A stretch of DNA of 6,069 bases from an uncultured Synergistia bacterium. Its GTDB lineage: Bacteria > Eremiobacterota > SpSt-956 > JAKJGF01. This document shows, piece by piece, positions 1 to 5,717 of this stretch; position 1 is the stretch's first letter, and every line of letters starts with the position of its first letter. The translations under genes were made by a program, and so were the position numbers. The stretch covers positions 1-6,069 of the forward strand of contig CALARM010000043.1 of the NCBI GenBank assembly GCA_937888925.1. The letters are read 5' to 3'. Below the pieces are notes generated by a model. It saw only the letters and a list, made by a program, of their open reading frames with translations, had not been told where the DNA came from and did no database searches.

Positions 1-1413
1 GTAAGAGTCAAAATAGGAGCGAAGAAGGACGGAAAAATTACTGCCATAGATATGAATGTAAAGGCAGATACAGGAGGTTATGGCCCCCACTGTCTTACAG
101 TTCCAATGAATGCATGTTCCAAAACACTTCCTCTCTTCAGATGTGAAAATATGCATTATGATGTTACCGTTTATTATACAAACAATGTAATTGCAGGAGC
201 ATATCAGGGATACGGAGCGCCTGCAGGTGCTTTTGCACTTCAGACAGCCGTAGCGGAACTTGCCGCAGAAATGAAGGTAGATTATCTGACCCTGATAAGA
301 CTCAATCATGTCCGCACAGGTGACAGACTTGAAATATTGAAATGCCTCGGAGAAGGTCAGGAAGGAATTCCTCAACAGGTAACAAGCTGTGCTCTGAGTG
401 ATTGTCTCGACAGAGGAGATTTTTCCATACGATGGGGTAAACCGGAAAAAGGAGAGGCTCCATATTTGAAAAGAGGAAAAGGTTTTGCAATAATACAGCA
501 GGGTTCCGGACTTCCCGGCCTTGATGCAGCCAATGCAACCATTTATATGCTCGGTGACGGTTCTTTCTTCCTCTGTATAGGAGGAGCGGATCTCGGCACA
601 GGCCTTGATACTGTAGCGGTAAAGGTAGCAGCGGAAATACTTATGGTTGATCAGGATAAAGTCGCAGTAAAAGCAGGAGACACAGATGTAACCCCATTTG
701 ATGTAGGCTCTTACGCATCAAGCGGTACATTCTTTACAGGCTCTGCTGCATATAATGCTGCCCTTGATATGAAGAAAAAGATTTTAGAAGAAAGTGCAAA
801 AATTTTAGATACAACTCCTGACAGGTTAAAACTTGTCTATCCCGGTAAAGTTGTATCCCCTGAAAAAGAACTTACTTTTTTAGAAATTGCCAGAATAACA
901 CAGAGCGGGAAAGGCACAGGACAGATTATAGCAACAGGTGCTTTCACTACAGAGGAATCCCCCATACCTTACGGAGCCCATTTTGCGAAGGTGGAAGTAA
1001 ATGAATTGACAGGCACTGTTAAAGTCAAAGCCTTCCATGCCTATCAGGACTGCGGTACGCCGATAAATCCCGATCTGGCTCTCGGGCAGATGTACGGAGC
1101 AATTCTGAAAAGTATAGGCCATACACTTTATGAAAAAATGATCTTTGACGAACATGGCAAATGTCTTAATCCGAATTTCCTTGACTACAAAGTTCCTATG
1201 ATAAAGGATCTCCCTGAAGATTTTCGTTCCGAACTGGTATTTGTAGATGAAAAACTCGGCCCATTTGGCGGAAAGTCAATTTCAGAAATTGCCACAAACG
1301 GTGCTGCCCCAGCTATAGCGACTGCCATATATGACGCAATAGGCGTATGGGTAAGGGAATATCCTTTTACGGCAGAAAAGGTGCTGGAAGCAATAAGAGA
1401 GCAGAAAAAATGA
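1..1413 (+). CDS. Xanthine dehydrogenase family molybdopterin-binding subunit, C-terminal part (5' end cut by window)
   Basis: This is the molybdenum-cofactor-binding large subunit of a xanthine dehydrogenase/aldehyde oxidase family hydroxylase. Such enzymes hydroxylate N-heterocycles or aldehydes, usually in the cytoplasm with FeS and FAD partners. The frame is open from base 1 and encodes 470 residues before TGA; complete subunits are usually about 750 or more, so the N-terminal part lies upstream. The ATG at 52 is internal: the family sequence already reads through it. Family landmarks in order are GAYQGYGAP (bases 196-222), GADLGTGLDT (583-612), GDTDVTPFDVGSYAS (from 676), DCGTPINP (about 1048-1071), and GPFGGKSISE near the C-terminus. 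The Glu codon at 1285-1287 aligns with the catalytic glutamate of the family (KAVGE in bovine XDH). GTG replaces the mammalian GQG, and Gln replaces the common Arg in the 'GAYRGYGAP' motif. The substrate cannot be told; a purine, aldehyde or other heterocycle is possible. Partner subunits are not in the window. Confidence 0.93.
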   Translation, partial: VRVKIGAKKDGKITAIDMNVKADTGGYGPHCLTVPMNACSKTLPLFRCENMHYDVTVYYTNNVIAGAYQGYGAPAGAFALQTAVAELAAEMKVDYLTLIRLNHVRTGDRLEILKCLGEGQEGIPQQVTSCALSDCLDRGDFSIRWGKPEKGEAPYLKRGKGFAIIQQGSGLPGLDAANATIYMLGDGSFFLCIGGADLGTGLDTVAVKVAAEILMVDQDKVAVKAGDTDVTPFDVGSYASSGTFFTGSAAYNAALDMKKKILEESAKILDTTPDRLKLVYPGKVVSPEKELTFLEIARITQSGKGTGQIIATGAFTTEESPIPYGAHFAKVEVNELTGTVKVKAFHAYQDCGTPINPDLALGQMYGAILKSIGHTLYEKMIFDEHGKCLNPNFLDYKVPMIKDLPEDFRSELVFVDEKLGPFGGKSISEIATNGAAPAIATAIYDAIGVWVREYPFTAEKVLEAIREQKK

Positions 1414-1416
1414 TAG

Positions 1417-1492
1417 GTGAAGAGTGAAGGGTAAAAAGCGAGCACAGGCGTTTTATAAAACGCCCTTTGAGGTGAAGAGTGAAGAATAGTTG
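1417..1492 (+). repeat. Degenerate heptamer repeats flanking a palindrome
   Basis: Four bases after the hydroxylase stop, the sequence reads in 7-base units: GTGAAGA, GTGAAGG, GTAAAAA, GCGAGCA (1417-1444). The same motif returns after a palindrome as GTGAAGA, GTGAAGA (1472-1485). As a result AGGTGAAGAGTGAAG occurs exactly at 1415-1429 and again at 1470-1484, 55 bases apart. Related heptamers follow two other genes in this window (3503-3530 and 5718-5745). The pattern resembles the heptameric short tandem repeats known from intergenic DNA of some bacteria such as heterocystous cyanobacteria. The function is unknown. Confidence 0.6.
1447..1464. other. Perfect 18-bp palindrome
   Basis: GGCGTTTTATAAAACGCC is identical to its own reverse complement and sits between the two 15-bp direct repeats downstream of the hydroxylase gene. 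As RNA it could form a stem of about 7 bp with a TATA loop. The following bases (CCTTTGAGG) are not a T tract, so it is not a textbook intrinsic terminator. A protein-binding site or the core of a repeat unit is equally possible. Confidence 0.5.
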
Positions 1493-1499
1493 CTTCACT
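1478..1499 (+). other. Small hairpin: AGTGAAG / CTTCACT arms
   Basis: AGTGAAG (1478-1484) and CTTCACT (1493-1499) are exactly complementary, giving a 7-bp stem with an 8-base loop, followed by an A-rich stretch rather than a T tract. The left arm is made by the heptamer repeat itself. The hairpin lies 31 bases before the lipoprotein start, so it would be in that gene's leader or mark the end of the preceding transcript. Confidence 0.4.
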
Positions 1500-1530
1500 A
1501 AAATTATAACATTGAAAGGCGGTTCTATTT

Positions 1531-1932
1531 ATGAAATTTGGAATTTCTATAACAATAATATTTATTTTATTAATTTTTCTTATCGGATGCGGCGGCAGCG
1601 ATCCGAATGCAAGAACTGTAAAGTTAGAGGTAACAAAGGTAGAAGGATGGCCGGCAGGTGATAAGTTATGTGCAGTACTTTACAAAGACTCTTCAAAAAT
1701 AAATCGTATGAGGAAAGATATAAATGTACCCGGCACCGGAGAATTCAAAGTTACATGTGATCGTAATGACAAAATATGGATAGAATGTACAGATACAAAA
1801 AGCCTTGCATCTGTAGATATGACAGAGTTCGGGAAAAGCCTGACTGTATATCTGGACGGAGAAAAAGTTGCTTATGGTCCCCTTCCTGAAAAAGGTAAGT
1901 TTTCATTATGTTTTGAAATCAAGGTAAAATAG
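1531..1932 (+). CDS. Small lipoprotein of unknown function
   Basis: This is a 133-residue protein with a lipoprotein signal peptide: a short Lys-containing N-terminus, a hydrophobic stretch at residues 5-18 and the lipobox LIGC with the lipidated Cys at residue 20. Gly-Gly follows the Cys, with no Asp at +2. By the enterobacterial rule this favours outer-membrane sorting, but the rule may not apply here. The mature part (about 113 residues) has alternating hydrophobic/charged stretches suggesting beta structure (VKLEVTKVEGW, EFKVTCD, LTVYLDGEKVAYG, FSLCFEIKVK). It has four further cysteines at 47, 76, 86 and 127, which could form disulfides. I do not recognise the family. The start is supported by AAAGGCGG at 1515-1522, 8 bases before ATG. 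The preceding spacer of 117 bases contains repeats and hairpins, so it is probably not tightly coupled to the hydroxylase gene. Confidence 0.82.
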   Translation: MKFGISITIIFILLIFLIGCGGSDPNARTVKLEVTKVEGWPAGDKLCAVLYKDSSKINRMRKDINVPGTGEFKVTCDRNDKIWIECTDTKSLASVDMTEFGKSLTVYLDGEKVAYGPLPEKGKFSLCFEIKVK

Positions 1933-1999
1933 CTATAGAAGGCGAAATATGTATGTAAATTAAATGGCGAAAAAATTTCCTCTGGCTCTGTGCCGGGTA

Positions 2000-2009
2000 A
2001 TAGTAAGTA
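2000..2009 (+). repeat. Left 10-bp direct repeat flanking the inverted-repeat element
   Basis: ATAGTAAGTA occurs here and exactly again at 2211-2220, flanking the element at 2011-2210. One extra base (2010) separates it from the left terminus. Its position fits a target-site duplication, but the surrounding DNA is A+T-rich and contains other GTAA words, so chance or repeat-family similarity cannot be excluded. Confidence 0.45.
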
Positions 2010-2040
2010 CCGTAACAGGTAAAAGGGTATTTGTAAAAAT

Positions 2041-2072
2041 CTTCTGCCTGGCAGGCTCTGGAGAAGAAAAAT
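2041..2072 (+). repeat. Left inner arm of long imperfect inverted repeat
   Basis: This arm pairs with 2148-2179 at 28 of 32 positions; mismatches fall at the base after CTTCTGCCTGGCAG and in the 3-base GGA segment. It contains the near-palindrome CTGCC-T-GGCAG. It can also fold alone: CTTCT (2041-2045) with AGAAG (2062-2066), so the transcript could form local or long-range structure. Confidence 0.65.
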
Positions 2073-2093
2073 TAGTTTTTTATATAGTATTAA

Positions 2094-2114
2094 AAATTAA
2101 ATAAGGGTTAATTT
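2094..2114. other. Central hairpin of the inverted-repeat element
   Basis: AAATTAA (2094-2100) and TTAATTT (2108-2114) are exactly complementary around the 7-base loop ATAAGGG. The hairpin lies near the symmetry centre of the surrounding element. An all-A/T stem is weak and easily arises by chance in A+T-rich DNA. Confidence 0.3.
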
Positions 2115-2147
2115 ATTGTCTGTAAAACAAATTATATAAGGCAAATT

Positions 2148-2179
2148 ATTTTTCTTCGTAAGAGACTGCCAGGCAGAAG
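2148..2179 (+). repeat. Right inner arm of long imperfect inverted repeat
   Basis: This is the complement partner of 2041-2072, containing ATTTTTCTTC and CTGCCAGGCAGAAG, separated from the left arm by 75 A+T-rich bases. Transcribed through, the two arms would give a long stem with a 3-base internal mismatch. Confidence 0.65.
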
Positions 2180-2210
2180 CTGATAAAATGGTTACTAATT
2201 CCCTGGTACG

Positions 2211-2220
2211 ATAGTAAGTA
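2211..2220 (+). repeat. Right 10-bp direct repeat flanking the inverted-repeat element
   Basis: ATAGTAAGTA is an exact copy of 2000-2009 and directly abuts the right terminus of the element. It is the expected place for a target-site duplication if the element inserted here. Confidence 0.45.
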
Positions 2221-2222
2221 AG

Positions 2223-2237
2223 GCATAATTTTTATGC
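2223..2237. promoter_or_regulatory. Inverted repeat GCATAA-TTT-TTATGC upstream of the DJ-1/PfpI gene
   Basis: Two exactly complementary 6-base half-sites are separated by TTT, 31 bases before the ATG at 2269. The position suits an operator or leader hairpin. No good promoter hexamer pair is evident next to it, so its role is a guess. Confidence 0.25.
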
Positions 2238-2268
2238 TGAATAAGAAAAAATTCAAGGAGTTCATAAA

Positions 2269-2856
2269 ATGTCTGTAAAAAAAATACTTATGATTGTTGG
2301 AGATTTTGTAGAAGACTATGAAGCAATGGTGCCTTTTCAAATATTAACCATGGTAGGTCATACTGTTCATGCAGTATGTCCGAATAAAGTGGCAGGAGAA
2401 AAAGTAAAAACTGCAGTTCACGATTTTGAAGGGGATCAGACCTACAGCGAAAAACCGGGACATAATTTCCTTCTGAATGAAACATTCAGCCAGATAAATC
2501 CGGAAGATTATGATGGTCTTGTAATTCCCGGTGGTCGTGCACCGGAATATATTCGTCTGAATGAAAAAGTCCTTGGATTAGTAAGACACTTTTTCCGGGA
2601 AAATAAACCTGTAGCATCTATCTGTCATGGCCAGCAGATTCTTGTGGCAGCAGGTGTTCTTAAAGACAGGGTCTGTATATGTTACCCCGCAGTAAAACCT
2701 GATGTCATAAAAGCAGGAGCAACGTGGGGAGAGATAAATGAAACATTATCAAATGCTGTTATAGACGGTAATCTGGTAACAGCACCTGCATGGCCTGCCC
2801 ATCCTGAATGGATGAAAAAATTCCTGGAATTACTGGGAAGCAAGATAGAAGCATAG
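2269..2856 (+). CDS. DJ-1/PfpI family protein (class I glutamine amidotransferase-like fold)
   Basis: This 195-residue cytoplasmic protein belongs to the DJ-1/PfpI superfamily. Members are described as proteases, glyoxalases/deglycases or stress chaperones, and the exact activity here cannot be told from sequence. The N-terminus [23 protein letters not shown] gives the first beta strand and the acidic motif FVEDYE (Glu15, Glu18), where the family's conserved Glu sits. [15 protein letters not shown] (residues 82-96) is typical of the PfpI/YhbO branch. ASICHG (116-121) is the nucleophile elbow, with Cys119 followed by His120. An extended C-terminus with [18 protein letters not shown] follows. 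It is about 25 residues longer than PfpI or YhbO, mainly through residues 40-75 (the segment around [13 protein letters not shown]). AAGGAG at 2255-2260, 8 bases upstream, supports the start. The next gene begins 38 bases downstream, so the two may be co-transcribed. Confidence 0.92.
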   Translation: MSVKKILMIVGDFVEDYEAMVPFQILTMVGHTVHAVCPNKVAGEKVKTAVHDFEGDQTYSEKPGHNFLLNETFSQINPEDYDGLVIPGGRAPEYIRLNEKVLGLVRHFFRENKPVASICHGQQILVAAGVLKDRVCICYPAVKPDVIKAGATWGEINETLSNAVIDGNLVTAPAWPAHPEWMKKFLELLGSKIEA

Positions 2857-2894
2857 AAGGGTGATGGTCAATTCAGTAAGAGAGGAGAAAGGTT

Positions 2895-3500
2895 ATGCAT
2901 AAACAGCAACAATATGGACATTGTAAAATGCAAAAAGGCAATGCGAAAATATGGGTTATTGTTCTGATTGTTATAGTTATCTCTACATGTGTTCTGGCAA
3001 CGATTATTGGCGGTATTATAGCTGCCATATATTTTTCATCTACCTATCATACAGATACGGAACATAGTAAACCACAGGAACAGATGGGAAATCCCACACC
3101 ACAGGAACAGGCAGGAGATACAATACCTCAGGACCAGGGAGAAGATGATGTAAACAAGAAAAAGATAGAAAAAGCCAGAGCCTATAGTAAACTGGCAGCT
3201 TGTGAGAGTAACTTAAAAAATCTGGCTACTGCCCTCGAAATGTATGCAACAAACAATTCAGGTAATTATCCTCCTTCTCTGGATTATCTGACTGAAGATT
3301 ATGGCGATGGTCCTATTATGAAGCATATGCCTGAATGTCCGGCCTGCCAGAAACCTTATATATATGCTGCGGAAAACAGTGAAAAAGAAAATGATTTTAT
3401 GCTTCATTGCGGCGAAAAGAATGTCCACAAAGATGCAGATATCGAAGGAGACGGATATTTCCCGCAATATACACCGGGTAAGGGTCTGATTCTGGAGTAG
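2895..3500 (+). CDS. Membrane-anchored protein with repeat linker and prepilin-like C-terminal domain
   Basis: This is a 201-residue protein. After a short Gln/Lys-rich cytoplasmic start, residues 19-47 form one strongly hydrophobic membrane segment. A Pro/Gln/Glu linker (about 58-85) holds three 9-residue repeats beginning PQEQ, PQEQ and PQDQ. The C-terminal domain, from about residue 90, has a helix followed by ACESNLKNLATALEMYATNNSG, YPPSLDYL, a CPAC pair (148-151), Tyr-rich YIYAAE, FMLHCG (Cys172) and a final PQYTPGKGL. This pattern resembles type II secretion pseudopilin-like proteins in which 'SNLKNLATALEMYATDN..YP.SL' precedes a Cys-containing sheet. However, there is no N-terminal prepilin cleavage motif (GFTLxE), so it is probably not a pilin subunit but an anchored extracytoplasmic domain. 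Function unknown. An AGAGGAGAAAGG stretch at 2881-2892 supports the ATG. Tandem TAG codons end it. Confidence 0.85.
   Translation: MHKQQQYGHCKMQKGNAKIWVIVLIVIVISTCVLATIIGGIIAAIYFSSTYHTDTEHSKPQEQMGNPTPQEQAGDTIPQDQGEDDVNKKKIEKARAYSKLAACESNLKNLATALEMYATNNSGNYPPSLDYLTEDYGDGPIMKHMPECPACQKPYIYAAENSEKENDFMLHCGEKNVHKDADIEGDGYFPQYTPGKGLILE
3072..3152 (+). repeat. Three 27-nt in-frame tandem repeats in the linker
   Basis: Units begin at 3072, 3099 and 3126. The first two share CCACAGGAACAG exactly (ACCACAGGAACAG when the preceding base is included); the third is CCTCAGGACCAG. They encode PQEQMGNPT, PQEQAGDTI and PQDQGEDDV. The spacing is exactly 27 bases, so the linker looks like a coding minisatellite that could vary in copy number between strains. 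Confidence 0.65.
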
Positions 3501-3502
3501 TA

Positions 3503-3530
3503 GTTAATAGTGAGTGGTGAGTAATGAAGA
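3503..3530 (+). repeat. Degenerate heptamer repeats after the prepilin-like gene
   Basis: The sequence reads in 7-base units GTTAATA, GTGAGTG, GTGAGTA, ATGAAGA, starting three bases after the stop codon. It is in the same family as the units at 1417-1444 and 5718-5745 by the GT(G/A/T)A start, but with different inner bases. Confidence 0.55.
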
Positions 3531-3552
3531 CAATCTTTTACTCACTTATTAA
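3504..3552 (+). terminator. Alternative hairpins downstream of the prepilin-like gene (possible terminator or attenuator)
   Basis: TTAATAGTGAGT (3504-3515) pairs with ACTCACTTATTAA (3540-3552), a 12-bp stem with one bulged base. GTGAGTAA (3517-3524) pairs exactly with TTACTCAC (3538-3545). Both left arms compete for the same right arm, so only one hairpin can form at a time. A T-containing stretch follows (TTTATGTCTATAAT), but no clean T run. It could end the upstream transcript. The right arm overlaps the candidate promoter for the next gene. Confidence 0.35.
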
Positions 3553-3566
3553 TTTATGTCTATAAT
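3537..3566 (+). promoter_or_regulatory. Candidate sigma-70-type promoter for the macB-like gene
   Basis: There is a perfect -10 hexamer TATAAT at 3561-3566 and, 18 bases upstream, TTTACT at 3537-3542 (4 of 6 with TTGACA). Transcription would start near 3573, giving a leader of about 70 bases before the ATG at 3643. In A+T-rich DNA such matches arise by chance. The support is the position in the gap before a new functional unit. Confidence 0.42.
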
Positions 3567-3588
3567 TACGTTTCAAGAAGGATTTCAC

Positions 3589-3610
3589 CATAACGTTACA
3601 GAATGTTATG
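3589..3610. promoter_or_regulatory. Inverted repeat/hairpin in the macB-like leader
   Basis: CATAACGTT (3589-3597) and AATGTTATG (3602-3610) pair over 9 positions, eight Watson-Crick and one G-U in RNA, around the 4-base loop ACAG. It ends 32 bases before the start codon and would lie in the leader of a transcript from the candidate promoter. It may be an operator for a dimeric regulator or an RNA hairpin. No T tract follows, so termination is unlikely. Confidence 0.45.
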
Positions 3611-3642
3611 ATTAGCCGGATACTTCAGAAGGTGGAAACAAT

Positions 3643-5712
3643 ATGGATGATAAAAAACCAATCATAGTGCTTACTGATATATACAAAACCTATATAATGG
3701 GTGATACAAAGGTTAATGCCAACGATGATATTAATCTTACCATTTATAAAGGTGAATTTGTCGTAATCATGGGAGCGTCTGGAAGCGGAAAATCTACGGT
3801 AATGAATTTAATAGGCTGTCTCGATCGCCCTACGAGCGGCAGTTATAAACTGGACGGTGTGGAAGTATCACAGTTAGATGATGATGAACTATCTGTTATA
3901 AGAAATCAGAAGATCGGTTTTGTTTTTCAGAAATTCCATTTATTATCCGGTCTGACTGCGAGAGAAAATGTTGAGCTTCCGATGATCTATGCAGGTGTAA
4001 ACACAAAAGAGAGAATGCAGGTAGCGGCAAACCATCTTACAAAAGTCGGTCTGGAAACACGTATGAATCACGTCCCCAATGAGCTTTCAGGCGGACAGAT
4101 GCAGCGTGTCGCCATAGCAAGAGCTCTCTCAAACAAACCGCCCATACTTCTTGCAGATGAACCTACAGGTGCCCTTGACAGTAAATCAGGCGATGAAATT
4201 ATGGCTTTATTTCAGGAATTACACAGAAAAGGAAGTACTGTAGTTCTCATAACTCATAATCCGGAAGTGGCAAAATACGGCACAAGAGTTGTAAAGCTCT
4301 ATGATGGTAAAATAGTTACAGATGAACAGGTAAAAGAAGAAGATAGAATATTACTTTCATCAGATATAAGACAATCTCTCACTGTAAGGCTTAATATGAG
4401 GGGCAGCATGAATATCATGCAGAGTGTAAAAATAGCATGGAATGCACTCAAAGCCAATAAAATGAGATCTTTACTGACCATGCTTGGTATTATAATAGGC
4501 ATATCTTCTGTGATCATTATGACTGCCATAGGAAACGGAATGGACAAAGGTTTTCGAAAACAGTTTACCGACATGGGTGTACAGAACGTTATAGTTTCCC
4601 CCGGCAAAGGAGACAGTGTCATCCAATCTTCCATAGGCTCAAAAGCAAGACAGCTGACCATGAGAGATGTAACCGTGTTAAAGAATCAGTGCTTTTCAGT
4701 AAAAGGAGTGGCACCCAGTATAACTACCAGTGTTACTGCTGTTTACGGACCAAATAATATGGATGTTACCATAAAAGGGACATCTCCTGAAATCTCTGTA
4801 GTTGATACTTTACCTATGGAAAAAGGGAGATTTTTTGTTCAGAAAGACTGCGATAAAAATAGTCCCGTATGTGTGATTGGCCATGAAGTGGCCAGCAAAT
4901 TATTCGGGAAAGACATTGAACCCCTCGGCACAACAATAAAAATGGTAGCAAAATCAAGCAGCACATCCAGCAGCACTTCATCTTCAGGCAATTCAGACCC
5001 GAACAGTGTGACAAACTCCGGAATAAGGCTTAAAATTATAGGGGTTTTAAAGAAAAAAGACAGGGCTATAATGGATGATTATGATAAAACAATAATAACG
5101 CCTCTCACTACATTTAAGAGCAGGGTTTACTACCAGTCATATCTGAATTTTATTCAGGTAGCCTCAGAAAATCTTGATACTGTTAAGAAGACAAAAGATG
5201 AAGTTACAAGGGTTCTCCTGCCTATACATGATAATAATATTAAAAATCTGGATATACTGAGTTTTGAGCAGCAACTGGCACAGTCTATGAGTACTATAAT
5301 GGCTCTCAGTCTGTTTCTGTCAATTATAGCAGTTATTTCTCTGGTAGTAGGCGGTATTGGTATTATGAATATAATGCTTGTCTCAGTAACGGAACGGACC
5401 AAAGAAATAGGTCTGAGAAAAGCCATAGGAGCAAGAAAAAGCGATATTTCAACACAGTTCCTGATAGAATCACTGGTACTCAGCATAACAGGAGGTATCA
5501 TAGGGATACTTGTCGGTACAGGTATATCAGCAGTATATCCACTTATGATAGCATCCAGTTCTCTAAAAGATCTGATGGGACAGGCTATTATTTCATTTAG
5601 TTCCATAGTAGTTTCTTTCGGTTTTTCTGCAATGGTAGGTGTATTTTTTGGAATTTATCCGGCAAGAAAAGCTGCAGCACTGGATCCGATAGAAGCATTA
5701 AGACAGGAATAA
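3643..5712 (+). CDS. MacB-type ABC transporter, fused ATPase and permease
   Basis: This 689-residue protein has an N-terminal ATPase and a C-terminal MacB-type permease, the architecture of MacB (about 650 residues in E. coli). Such proteins sit in the inner membrane and use ATP to drive export of macrolides, peptides or toxins through a TolC channel (mechanotransmission). ATPase motifs are intact: Walker [10 protein letters not shown] (44-52), Q-loop Gln96, signature LSGGQ (148-152), Walker B ILLADEP (168-174), D-loop ALDS and His205. After a linker at about 225-262, the first membrane segment is at about 277-298. A large extracytoplasmic domain (about 300-545) follows, and then three membrane segments near 552-578, 608-632 and 648-672. 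[16 protein letters not shown] and the C-terminal [18 protein letters not shown] are typical of the family. A Ser/Thr-rich stretch (437-449) lies in the extracytoplasmic domain. AGAAGGTGG (3628-3636) precedes the ATG. A TolC-family gene begins 95 bases downstream. The substrate is unknown, and LolCDE-like or antimicrobial-peptide exporters are alternatives within the superfamily. Confidence 0.93.
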   Translation: MDDKKPIIVLTDIYKTYIMGDTKVNANDDINLTIYKGEFVVIMGASGSGKSTVMNLIGCLDRPTSGSYKLDGVEVSQLDDDELSVIRNQKIGFVFQKFHLLSGLTARENVELPMIYAGVNTKERMQVAANHLTKVGLETRMNHVPNELSGGQMQRVAIARALSNKPPILLADEPTGALDSKSGDEIMALFQELHRKGSTVVLITHNPEVAKYGTRVVKLYDGKIVTDEQVKEEDRILLSSDIRQSLTVRLNMRGSMNIMQSVKIAWNALKANKMRSLLTMLGIIIGISSVIIMTAIGNGMDKGFRKQFTDMGVQNVIVSPGKGDSVIQSSIGSKARQLTMRDVTVLKNQCFSVKGVAPSITTSVTAVYGPNNMDVTIKGTSPEISVVDTLPMEKGRFFVQKDCDKNSPVCVIGHEVASKLFGKDIEPLGTTIKMVAKSSSTSSSTSSSGNSDPNSVTNSGIRLKIIGVLKKKDRAIMDDYDKTIITPLTTFKSRVYYQSYLNFIQVASENLDTVKKTKDEVTRVLLPIHDNNIKNLDILSFEQQLAQSMSTIMALSLFLSIIAVISLVVGGIGIMNIMLVSVTERTKEIGLRKAIGARKSDISTQFLIESLVLSITGGIIGILVGTGISAVYPLMIASSSLKDLMGQAIISFSSIVVSFGFSAMVGVFFGIYPARKAAALDPIEALRQE
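4954..4986 (+). repeat. 12-nt repeat encoding SSST units in the MacB-like protein
   Basis: TCAAGCAGCACA (4954-4965) and TCCAGCAGCACT (4966-4977) match at 10 of 12 positions and are followed by a partial unit TCATCTTCA. They encode [11 protein letters not shown] inside the extracytoplasmic domain, probably a surface loop. The local repeat suggests slippage-driven expansion of a flexible segment. Confidence 0.45.
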
Positions 5713-5717
5713 GAGTC

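Larger units (their letters stand above)
2011..2210. mobile_element. MITE-like non-coding element with terminal inverted repeats
   Basis: The ends are imperfect inverted repeats: CGTAACAGGTAA (2011-2022) against the complement of TTCCCTGGTACG (2199-2210), 10 of 12 matching. Deeper in, a longer pair of arms matches at 28 of 32 positions (2041-2072 and 2148-2179), including 14 exact bases CTTCTGCCTGGCAG and 10 exact bases GAAGAAAAAT. The arms are 31 bases from the flanking direct repeats on both sides, so the whole is symmetric about position ~2110. The centre is A+T-rich and holds a small hairpin (2094-2114). No protein is encoded, so any mobility would need a transposase elsewhere. This architecture matches miniature inverted-repeat transposable elements. 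A repeated regulatory or RNA-structure element is the alternative. Confidence 0.5.
1933..2268. other. 336-base intergenic region without a gene
   Basis: I find no convincing coding sequence here on either strand. ATGs such as the one at about 1950 meet stops within a few codons, and the minus-strand reading at 2146-2340 has no family signature and overlaps the DJ-1/PfpI gene start. The region holds the MITE-like inverted-repeat element (2011-2210) with its flanking direct repeats, a perfect 6-bp inverted repeat at 2223-2237, and the Shine-Dalgarno sequence AAGGAG (2255-2260) of the next gene. Bases 1933-1999 show nothing recognisable. Confidence 0.7.

Noticed and set aside
52..54. ATG at 52 as the true start of the hydroxylase gene
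   Set aside because: The frame is open from base 1, there is no Shine-Dalgarno sequence in front, and typical subunits have several hundred further N-terminal residues.
1505..1510. TATAAC as the -10 box of a lipoprotein promoter
   Set aside because: There is no acceptable -35 at 16-18 bases, and transcription would start on top of the ribosome-binding site at 1515-1522.
1479..1661. 60-codon + strand reading overlapping the lipoprotein gene in another frame
   Set aside because: The lipoprotein frame has a good ribosome-binding site, signal peptide and lipobox; this one has none and ends inside it.
2000..2220. Complete insertion sequence
   Set aside because: The core is about 200 bases and encodes no transposase or fragment of one.
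1933..2268. Riboswitch or small RNA gene in the gap before the DJ-1/PfpI gene
   Set aside because: I recognise no known riboswitch core. The symmetry and flanking direct repeats fit an inverted-repeat element better, although a structured RNA cannot be excluded without folding and expression data.
2146..2340. Minus-strand 64-codon reading overlapping the element and the DJ-1/PfpI start
   Set aside because: It has no recognisable domain or ribosome-binding site and overlaps both an inverted repeat and a well-supported gene.
4299..5606. Long minus-strand readings inside the macB-like gene (4299-4661, 4814-5014, 5154-5606)
   Set aside because: These are antisense to a strongly conserved transporter and show no domain features of their own.
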